Assembly (NCBI RefSeq): GCF_027533625.1
Contig: NZ_JAQAGZ010000012.1
Location: 124,001 to 188,000 of the forward strand
Length of the DNA: 64,000 nt
Reading direction: 5' to 3'
Origin: Paenibacillus gyeongsangnamensis
Lineage (GTDB): Bacteria > Bacillota > Bacilli > Paenibacillales > NBRC-103111
Shown: positions 16,577 through 22,736 of the stretch, piece after piece
Numbering within the stretch: position 1 is the first letter of the stretch
Layout: the number at the start of each line of letters is the position of its first letter
The notes under the pieces: model-generated
What the model saw: the letters and a program-made list of their open reading frames with translations, nothing else
Databases searched by the model: none
What the model was told of the DNA's origin: nothing
Position numbers and translations under genes: made by a program

Positions 16577-17619
16577 TAGGTATCGCCTCCAAACAGGTCG
16601 TTGATCGTGCTGAGCAGCTTCTCGTTCAGCTCGAGCTGCTTCTCTACATCCTCTCCGGACATGGCCTGTCTTCCGGAAATGTGCACGGCGAGGAGCAGAT
16701 CCTTTCCTACAGGATAACATATCAGGTAGGTCTTGACAACGCGGTGATCGTGGAGCAGCACGAATTTCTCCAGACTCTGCAGGTAAGCCTCCACCACCTG
16801 GATCACGGGCTGCGTGCCCGATGGCTGCTCGTTGATCTTGAAAGGGTAGCTCTTCTTCTTCCCGACGTTCCCGGCAACCTGCTCCAGGCCGTCGCGATTC
16901 GCTTTCCAGACGGCGGCCCCGACCACATTGTAGCCCGGGACAGCCCGGTAAGCGCTTCGGAATGCATCGTACAGATGCTCATAGAGGCCGTTCGAGTCGT
17001 TCATCACCCGCTTTGCATAGCGGATAAAAAACTGGTGCAAATAGAAATCCGTCTCCATCTCGTCCGCGGCCGCCGCGAGCTCCAACCGCGCCTCTTCCAA
17101 GGCGGCGTAAGGATCATGGAACTTGCCGCACCTCTGAATCGTATCGCCGATTCTCATGCATGCGACGCTCACCGCCCGCGCAAGGCTGCCGTCGGCGCGG
17201 CCGGTTTCGTAGGTCAACAGCGTAAGCCCTTGCATGTCGGAGAGCAGGTGAAAATTCTGAATACGCTCGCCGCCGAAAGTACGTTCCGCGGTTTGCGGGA
17301 CCAGGAAGAAGACGCGGCCTCTCCGCAGCTTCCCCCAGAACAGCCCCATCTCGAAGACGGTGTTGTCCCGGGGCGCAAGCACCAGTTTCTCCCGGTATAG
17401 CACGACATCGTCCGGGGAACAGATGAATACGGCATAATCGCTGACGCCAAGCTCCGCCTCCAAATCCTCCATCGTGTAGTTCATTGCGTTGAACGTGCCG
17501 GCGTACCAGGGCGATACCTCCGCATAATGGCGTAAGGCTTCATGAACGGCCGCTGCCAGCGGGATCGATTCTTTGGCGGAGCCGATAAACAGCTTTGGCT
17601 TCGATTGCAGATCCATCAT
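16576..17619 (-). CDS. TIR-domain (PF10137-type) effector with GAF-like C-terminal domain
   Basis: A 347-residue soluble protein. Residues 8-130 match the bacterial TIR-like nucleotide-binding domain found in CBASS (Cap12/TIR-STING) and Pycsar effectors: KLFIGSAKES strand A, SPWYAGTFNAMNYTMEDLE, VSDYAVFICSPDDV, then APRDNTVFEMGLFWGKL with catalytic-position Glu90 and the RVFFLVP strand. Such domains cleave NAD+ when activated. Residues about 165-347 are a separate domain: a long helix, then GYNVVGAAVWK...GLEQVAGN, YLQSLEKFVLL, KTYLICYPVGKDLLLAVHI and a closing helix, the layout of a GAF sensor; this is by eye. No cyclase gene is nearby. Start ATG 17619 or 17616; AAGGAG is rather far (13 bases). 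Neighbouring composition is similar, so no sign of very recent transfer. Confidence 0.82.
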   Translation of the reverse strand: MMDLQSKPKLFIGSAKESIPLAAAVHEALRHYAEVSPWYAGTFNAMNYTMEDLEAELGVSDYAVFICSPDDVVLYREKLVLAPRDNTVFEMGLFWGKLRRGRVFFLVPQTAERTFGGERIQNFHLLSDMQGLTLLTYETGRADGSLARAVSVACMRIGDTIQRCGKFHDPYAALEEARLELAAAADEMETDFYLHQFFIRYAKRVMNDSNGLYEHLYDAFRSAYRAVPGYNVVGAAVWKANRDGLEQVAGNVGKKKSYPFKINEQPSGTQPVIQVVEAYLQSLEKFVLLHDHRVVKTYLICYPVGKDLLLAVHISGRQAMSGEDVEKQLELNEKLLSTINDLFGGDT

Positions 17620-17774
17620 GAAAGATTAGACGCTCCTTGTACTCCTGTGTGGCCCCGTTCAAACCGGAGGCATCCCATACCATAGCTGTGCAGTCCGGTC
17701 TTATATAAGGAGAACAGCCCAGTATATACAGATTTTGTTATATATTAACACAATGGGCGGAGGAGTAACACCCC

Positions 17775-18008
17775 TTGGCGGAGATGCAGGCGGCACGGGA
17801 CCTGGGAAGCATTAGGCGTATCTTGCATGCGGGATATCGTCGTGATGGGCTTCAGCAGTACCCCGAAGGTGCGAAGCTCATGCTAGTGCAGACATCCGTC
17901 ACGATTTTCTTCGGGTGCCCCCGATGGCCGATCACATCGGATAGCTTCCTCCCTCCGTATTTATTTCTTAAACTAAGGTTATCGGCACATAAATGTCACT
18001 ATAATTAA
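17775..18008 (+). CDS. Doubtful small ORF in the TIR-ade intergenic region
   Basis: A 77-codon frame from TTG 17775, 9 bases after GGAGGAG, giving MAEMQAARDLGSIRRILHAG... and ending in a hydrophobic-basic tail. The start signal is good but the product resembles nothing I know and the tail reads as AT-rich non-coding sequence. It may be a real tiny gene or the start of a truncated one. Confidence 0.3.
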   Translation: MAEMQAARDLGSIRRILHAGYRRDGLQQYPEGAKLMLVQTSVTIFFGCPRWPITSDSFLPPYLFLKLRLSAHKCHYN

Positions 18009-18015
18009 CATAAAA

Positions 18016-18237
18016 ATGGGTGAGGAACACAAAAGAATGCTTCTTTATCTTGGAAGAGGAGCTGATTTGTACAAAAAATACTATGTTCCTTTTACACAAT
18101 GCAATGAATATGTTAACTTATCTAACAATTATCCGGAGAATGCATGGCGATCCATAAATTTAAGCGATCCTAATCTTAGGAAGGAGTGGGGTTTATGGTA
18201 CGGTATAGGAATGAGCGCGTCCCGCTGCACGAAGTGA
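18016..18237 (+). CDS. Doubtful AT-rich ORF overlapping the start of ade
   Basis: A 73-codon frame from ATG 18016 with protein-like composition (LGRGADLYKKYYVPF, CNEYVNLSNNYPENAW) in an AT-rich patch (about 17960-18180) that contrasts with the G+C-rich flanks. There is no ribosome binding site, and the frame overlaps the adenine deaminase start by 43 bases. Most likely a fragment of a gene left by an insertion/deletion event. The rest of the 575-base gap 17620-18194 holds no gene I can name. Confidence 0.25.
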   Translation: MGEEHKRMLLYLGRGADLYKKYYVPFTQCNEYVNLSNNYPENAWRSINLSDPNLRKEWGLWYGIGMSASRCTK

Positions 18238-20012
18238 TGCCGAAGCTGGTGGCGACGGCGAGGGGAGACCTTAAAGCAAGTCTTGTCGTGCTGAATGCGA
18301 GACTGGTGAATGTATGCTCCGGCGAAATTATGGAAGGGATGTCCGTCGGGGTGCAGGGGGCGAGAATCGCATACGTCGGGCGCCAAGCGCATAAGCTGAT
18401 CGGACCGGATACCCGTGTCGTGGATGCCGGGGGAAAATATTTGGCGCCGGGGTTTCTCGACGGTCACTGTCATATCGAGAGCACGCAGCTCACGGTTACG
18501 GAGTTTGCCCGGGCGGTGCTGCCGCTCGGGACGACGGGAGGGTTCTTCGATGCCCACGAGATTGCAAACGTCATGGGCCTCCGGGGGCTGCGGCTGATGC
18601 TCGAGGAAGCGCAGCGGACGCCGCTTGCCGCTTATATGCAGGTAGCTTCCTGCGTGCCGTCGACGGACGCTTCCCTTGAAACCTCGGGAGCGGTGCTTGG
18701 GCCCTCCGAGGTAGAGGAAGCCTTCGGCTGGGGACCGGATGTGATCGCCCTCGGGGAAGTGATGAACTTCCCCGGCGTCGTCTACGGCGACGAGCGCATG
18801 CTGGGCGAGGTGCAGGCGGCGCTGCGGGCGGGGCGGGCGGCCGACGGGCATTTCACCTGGGCCTCGGACGACGAACGGCTGATCGCTTACGCCGCCAGCG
18901 GCATCACCGGCGACCACGAGTGCGTGACGAAAGAGGATGTGGCCGAGCGGGTGAGGCTCGGCATGTATGCGATGATGCGCCGCGGCTCCGCCTGGCATGA
19001 CGTGGAGGAGACGATCAAGGCGCATACGGAGCTGGGGCTGGACCCGAGGCGCATGATGCTGGTGACCGACGACCGGAGCGTGGAATCGCTTGTGGATGAA
19101 GGGCATATGAACTTCGTCATCCGCAATGCCATCCGTCAAGGCGTGAAGCCGGTCACGGCGATTCAAATGGCGACGATCAATACGGCCGAGCGGTTCGGCG
19201 TCGTGCGCGACGTTGGGACCGTCACCCCGGGCTCCTACGCCGATTTGGTGCTGCTCGAGGGGCATTTGGCCGACGTGAACGTAGCCATGACGATCTGCGG
19301 CGGCCAAGTGGTTGCGGAGGATGGGCGCATGGCGGTCGAGCTGGAGAAGGCGGCGTATCCGGAGGACGCTATACATTCCGTGAACCTTGCCCGGATGCCG
19401 GAGCCGAAGGATTTCGCCATTGCCGCGCCTGTGCAGGAGGGCCGGGTGACGGTGCGCGTGATCCGCGTGCAGGAAAATCACGTAGAGACGAAAGCGTCTA
19501 CGGCTCAGGTCGAGATTCGAAGCGGACGGGTGGAGCTTCCGCCGCAAGGGCTGTGCAAAATCGCCGTCTTCGAGCGTCATCACCGTACGGGTCAGCATTC
19601 GGTGGCGCTGGTCGAAGGCATCGGCTTCTACCGGACTGCGGCGCTGGCCATGACGGTAGCGCACGACAGCCACAACCTGCTCGTCATCGGGAACGACGAC
19701 GAGCGGATGGCCCAGGCGGCGGCGAAGGTGGCCTCGATTCAGGGCGGAGCGGCGCTCGTGACGGAAGACGGCGAGGCCGTACTGCCGCTGCCGATCGCAG
19801 GTCTCTTGTCCGACCGGCCATACGAGGAGGTCGCGGAGCATTCGCGGCAGCTGAGCCGCGCATTGCAGGAGGCCGGGTGCCGGCTGAACTACGCTCTTAT
19901 GACGCTGTCGCTGCTGGCGCTCGTCGTGATCCCTGAGCTGAGGCTTTCGGATAAAGGGCTTGTCGAGATTACGCCGGAAGGCATCCGCAAGGTGGGGTTG
20001 TTTGTCGAATAA
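18195..20012 (+). CDS. ade: Adenine deaminase (Ade family)
   Basis: A 605-residue amidohydrolase that should convert adenine to hypoxanthine and ammonia for purine salvage. Visible: the metal-binding APGFLDGHCHIEST (HxH) near residue 90, DAHEIANVMG, the substrate-site segments ALGEVMNFPGVV and RAADGHFTWASDD, ITGDHECVTKED, MRRGSAWHDVEE and the amidohydrolase VTDDRSVESL, followed by the family's own C-terminal domain (MTVAHDSHNLLVIGNDD). The usual DPHEI is DAHEI here, and the proximal substrate loops differ from B. subtilis Ade, so a YerA-like paralogue is possible. ATG 18195 lies 8 bases behind AAGGAG; the GTG at 18186 overlaps that site. Soluble, cytoplasmic; no purine genes next to it. Confidence 0.88.
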   Translation: MVRYRNERVPLHEVMPKLVATARGDLKASLVVLNARLVNVCSGEIMEGMSVGVQGARIAYVGRQAHKLIGPDTRVVDAGGKYLAPGFLDGHCHIESTQLTVTEFARAVLPLGTTGGFFDAHEIANVMGLRGLRLMLEEAQRTPLAAYMQVASCVPSTDASLETSGAVLGPSEVEEAFGWGPDVIALGEVMNFPGVVYGDERMLGEVQAALRAGRAADGHFTWASDDERLIAYAASGITGDHECVTKEDVAERVRLGMYAMMRRGSAWHDVEETIKAHTELGLDPRRMMLVTDDRSVESLVDEGHMNFVIRNAIRQGVKPVTAIQMATINTAERFGVVRDVGTVTPGSYADLVLLEGHLADVNVAMTICGGQVVAEDGRMAVELEKAAYPEDAIHSVNLARMPEPKDFAIAAPVQEGRVTVRVIRVQENHVETKASTAQVEIRSGRVELPPQGLCKIAVFERHHRTGQHSVALVEGIGFYRTAALAMTVAHDSHNLLVIGNDDERMAQAAAKVASIQGGAALVTEDGEAVLPLPIAGLLSDRPYEEVAEHSRQLSRALQEAGCRLNYALMTLSLLALVVIPELRLSDKGLVEITPEGIRKVGLFVE

Positions 20013-20088
20013 CGGGCGGATCCGCATAAAATACGCCTCTTTTTCCCACGCTAACACGGAGTCCGATGTGGAAAGGAGGAGCCGAGAC

Positions 20089-20358
20089 ATGGCTCGATAC
20101 GATTCCAGCCTTCAATCCCAGAATCCGATTTCTCAAGCCCAGAACTCTGAGAAAACGGCGCATCACGCGGTCACCCAAGCCCAGTCCCATCCTTCGCAGC
20201 AGTTGATTGAGCAGGCGAACACGGCCGTCGAACGGGCGGAGCGCGCGCTCGAGCAGGCGCAGAGCAGCGAGAATGAGCTGGCGGTCCAGCAGACCGCCGA
20301 GCTGCTCGCCGAGGACCGGGAGGCGCTGCAAAGCCTGACGCCTTCGGACGAGGCTTAG
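20089..20358 (+). CDS. Small Gln/Ala-rich helical protein
   Basis: An 89-residue hydrophilic protein starting at ATG 20089, 9 bases behind AAGGAGG. Sequence is low in hydrophobics, Ser/Gln-rich at the start (QSQNPISQAQNSEK) and helical later (QQLIEQANTAVERAERALEQ). No family recognised; size and composition resemble small spore or stress proteins of Bacillales, but nothing proves this. It is followed by a strong terminator and preceded by 76 bases after ade. Confidence 0.65.
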   Translation: MARYDSSLQSQNPISQAQNSEKTAHHAVTQAQSHPSQQLIEQANTAVERAERALEQAQSSENELAVQQTAELLAEDREALQSLTPSDEA

Positions 20359-20378
20359 GCTGGCAAGCTCCGCTTCCA

Positions 20379-20409
20379 CCGCAGTGCTTAGAGCGGCACT
20401 GCGGTTTTT
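20379..20409 (+). terminator. Intrinsic terminator after the 89-residue gene
   Basis: CCGCAGTGC (20379-20387), 8-base loop, GCACTGCGG (20396-20404), then TTTTT. Confidence 0.9.
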
Positions 20410-20448
20410 GGCGTGAGCGGGAAGCGCCGGGAACCCCGGATTTTTTCA

Positions 20449-20556
20449 GTTGAGAAGACTTTATAAGTTTTCGTAGCTTATAGCTTCGCATCAACCTTGG
20501 TAAACGCACTGGTCCTAGTAAGACAAGGACGGCGTAGCCGTTTATCCTGGCGGCAC
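20449..20556. repeat. Structured ~105-bp dispersed repeat, copy 1
   Basis: Shares about 80-85% identity with copies at 25821 and 26524. Conserved blocks include CTTATAGCTTCGCATCAACC and GGCGTAGCCGTTTATCC. Two stem-loops can form: an outer TTGA/TCAA with TATAAG/CTTATA inside, and GTAAACG/CGTTTAT enclosing GTCCT/AGGAC. Lies between a terminator and the SMP-30 gene promoter. Confidence 0.9.
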
Positions 20557-20622
20557 GCAGAAATACGTCGGCTTTTACCCCATCACTCCCGTATGCCTTA
20601 AATGCCATCGCTCCGGTCCGTA

Positions 20623-20631
20623 TGGTACAAT
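20623..20631 (+). promoter_or_regulatory. Extended -10 promoter for the SMP-30 gene
   Basis: TGGTACAAT: extended -10 with TACAAT at 20626-20631, 66 bases before the SMP-30 start. No clear -35. Confidence 0.45.
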
Positions 20632-20696
20632 GGAAGCAATACATGCCGTTCAACACAGGAGCGGCATACCTGACAACGTGAAGGAGGCGTCACGCA

Positions 20697-21587
20697 ATGG
20701 CACAGCGTTACGAACCGTCGGTTGAGCTCGTTTGGGATGGGAAGGCAACCCTAGGAGAGGGCCCGGTATGGGATGCGCGCAGCGGTATGCTGCTGTGGGT
20801 GGATATTTACGGGAAACGGGTGCACTGGCTGGAGATCGTCTCCGGGGCTCACCGCAGCCTGCAGCTGGACCAAATGATCGGAGCGGCCGTGCTCCGGCAA
20901 TCCGGGGGGCTGATGCTTGCCCTGGAGCATGGCTTCCATGCGCTGGATCCGGAGACCGGCGCGCTCGAACCATGGCATGATCCTGAGCCGAAGCAGCCGG
21001 GCAACCGTTTCAATGACGGCAAGTGCGATCCGGCGGGCCGCTTCTTCGCGGGTACGATGGACCGGAAGGAAGAGACGCCGAAGGGAGCGTTGTACTGTCT
21101 GGAGAAGGACGGTACGGTAAGGAAAGCGCTGGAGGGCGTCACGGTTTCCAACGGCCTCGGTTGGAGTCCCGACGGCCTCACGATGTACTACATCGATTCG
21201 CCTACCAAGCGGGTATTTGCCTTTGACTACGACCCGTCTTCCGGGGAGCTCTCGAACCGGCGTACGGTCGTTATCATTCCCGAGGGCGGGGGATTCCCCG
21301 ACGGCATGGCGGTTGACGAAGAAGGCTTGCTCTGGGTGGCGCAATGGGACGGGTGGCAAGTATCCCGCTGGGATCCGTTGACCGGGGAACAGGTCGGCTC
21401 CATACCGGTGCCCGCGGCCAGGGTCACTTCGGTCGCGTTCGGAGGCCCGGATCTGGATGAGCTGTATATTACGACAGCCCGGATCGGGCTCGGCGAGGAA
21501 GATCTGTCCAAGCAGCCGCAGGCCGGAGGCGTATTTCGCTGCAAGCCGGGCGTGAAGGGGCTTCCCGTCGGCTTCTATGGAGGATAA
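20697..21587 (+). CDS. SMP-30/gluconolactonase/LRE-family lactonase
   Basis: A 296-residue six-bladed beta-propeller protein. The metal ligands of the family are visible: Glu in LGEGPVWD near residue 21, Asn and Asp in RFNDGKCDPAGRFFAGTMD near 104, the strictly conserved SNGLGWSPDG near 150, and Asp in FPDGMAVDEEGLLWVAQW near 202. Enzymes of this group hydrolyse sugar lactones such as glucono-, xylono- or arabinono-lactone with a divalent metal; substrate cannot be told from sequence. ATG 20697 follows AAGGAGG by 9 bases. Cytoplasmic. It overlaps no gene but its last codons (GGAGG) supply the ribosome binding site of the next gene, so the two are cotranscribed. Confidence 0.92.
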   Translation: MAQRYEPSVELVWDGKATLGEGPVWDARSGMLLWVDIYGKRVHWLEIVSGAHRSLQLDQMIGAAVLRQSGGLMLALEHGFHALDPETGALEPWHDPEPKQPGNRFNDGKCDPAGRFFAGTMDRKEETPKGALYCLEKDGTVRKALEGVTVSNGLGWSPDGLTMYYIDSPTKRVFAFDYDPSSGELSNRRTVVIIPEGGGFPDGMAVDEEGLLWVAQWDGWQVSRWDPLTGEQVGSIPVPAARVTSVAFGGPDLDELYITTARIGLGEEDLSKQPQAGGVFRCKPGVKGLPVGFYGG

Positions 21588-21591
21588 CGGG

Positions 21592-22263
21592 TTGAAACAA
21601 GCTCCCCGAACGGCCGGAGAGCCGAAGGAACGCTTAGAGGCCATGATCGCCGAAGTGAATCAAGGACTGCTTCCGGAGCTGCGCCTTGCGAGCGAGCACC
21701 CTCATCATCCCGTAACCGTGCACAGCGTTTCTGCTCCTTGGCAGCTGGTCGGAGCGGGCAATTACGCCGCAGTGGTGGAGCATCCGGAGTATTCCGGCCT
21801 TGTCGTCAAGGTGTATGCGCCCGGAAGACCCGGCATCGAAGCGGAGGCGGAGGTTTACCGCAGACTCGGCAAGCATCCGGCTTATTCGGAATGCTGTTAC
21901 AGCAGGGTCAAGTCCGGCTTCTTGATTCTGAGGAAGCTTCACGGAACGACACTTTACGATTGCCTCCGCCAAGGCATTCCGGTTCCACAGAAGGTGATGC
22001 AGGACATCGATGAAGCGCTGGCCTATGCACGGAGGCTTGGGCTGACCCCGCACGACGTGCACGGCAAGAACGTAATGATGCGGGAAGGCCGGGGAATCGT
22101 GGTGGACGTCTCCGATTTCATGAACCCGGAGCCCTGTACGATGTGGAGCGACCTGAAGCGCGCATACAAGCTGCTGTACCCGCCATGGCTTCGGCGCATA
22201 CCTGTCCCGGATCTGCTGCTGGACGTCATTCGCCGGGGCTACCGTCTGTTGAAGCGCCGTTAG
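21592..22263 (+). CDS. Protein-kinase-like fold protein
   Basis: A 223-residue protein with a small kinase-like fold: an ATP-site glycine strand (LVGAGNYAAVVEH), the conserved Lys in GLVVKVYAPG, an alpha-C Glu in AEAEVYRRLG, and a catalytic loop LTPHDVHGKNVMM that keeps Asp, Lys and Asn of HxDxxxxN, followed by IVVDVSDF in place of DFG. It resembles the short YrzF/RIO-like serine kinases of Bacillales. TTG 21592 is preferred: GGAGG (made by the previous gene's final codons) lies 8 bases upstream, whereas ATG 21577 has no site and sits inside that gene. Cytoplasmic; function unknown, probably regulatory phosphorylation. Confidence 0.78.
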   Translation: MKQAPRTAGEPKERLEAMIAEVNQGLLPELRLASEHPHHPVTVHSVSAPWQLVGAGNYAAVVEHPEYSGLVVKVYAPGRPGIEAEAEVYRRLGKHPAYSECCYSRVKSGFLILRKLHGTTLYDCLRQGIPVPQKVMQDIDEALAYARRLGLTPHDVHGKNVMMREGRGIVVDVSDFMNPEPCTMWSDLKRAYKLLYPPWLRRIPVPDLLLDVIRRGYRLLKRR

Positions 22264-22299
22264 TACCCGGCTCGCGCAGGAAAGCTCGGGCCGGGCGGC

Positions 22300-22545
22300 T
22301 GGTATGACGGACTTCTGTCTGCGGCCAGTAGATCTGATTCTGATGCCAGGGGTTTGTCCGCCGCCGGGTTCCTTGAACAGCGCCTGATCGTGATCGATCC
22401 ACACCCCCCTCCACGCCCATCAGCGCCGCCGCCAACTTGGCGAACCGCCTGGCCAGCATGAACCCCGTACAGCTTCACTTCTCTGCCACAAGTTGCAGAT
22501 TTGAATGAACACTTTGCCATAGGTATCCCGTTCCTCCAGCGGCTT
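22300..22545 (-). pseudogene. Remnant of a phytanoyl-CoA dioxygenase (PhyH) family gene
   Basis: Reading the minus strand across frames gives, in correct family order: EERDTYGKVFIQICNLWQ and SEAVRG in one frame, FMLARRFAKLAAALMGVEGG in the next, VWIDHDQALFKEPGGGQT in a third, then PWHQNQIYWPQTEV. These are the core of PhyH proteins (typically ...NLWE..., LMGVEGVRLYHDQALFKE, TPWHQDQYYWP). At least three frameshifts separate the pieces, the iron-binding HxD is HQN instead of HQD, and both ends (start region and the second half with the distal His) are missing. No promoter or start remains. This is a dead Fe(II)/2-oxoglutarate oxygenase; the rest of the gap to 22736 shows no gene. Confidence 0.85.
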
Positions 22546-22736
22546 CGGGGACGATCGATCCGTAGACGGCAACTTCCTCCGTTTCGCAGCTCCTCGCACC
22601 AGCGTATGCCCCGCCGTCCGGTAAAAATATAGGCATCCGCACCGCCCCGATGAAGGAAACAACAGGGAGCCCGGCGAACTTAAACTTAAGCAAGCCAAAG
22701 ATCATGAAACTTTTTCATATACAGGAGAGCACGCTA

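Noticed and set aside
16403..16720. 105-codon frame overlapping the 3' end of the TIR gene
   Set aside because: The upstream part is a shadow of the TIR gene; the coupled ATG 16576 with GGAGG gives the 57-residue product.
17720..17756. GCCCA...TGGGC inverted repeat with AT-rich centre upstream of the TIR gene
   Set aside because: Only five paired bases with a long imperfect centre; not enough to claim an operator, although it could overlap the TIR promoter.
18129..20090. Minus-strand 653-codon frame opposite adenine deaminase
   Set aside because: His/Arg-rich shadow of the ade gene with no start signal; the plus frame matches the Ade family throughout.
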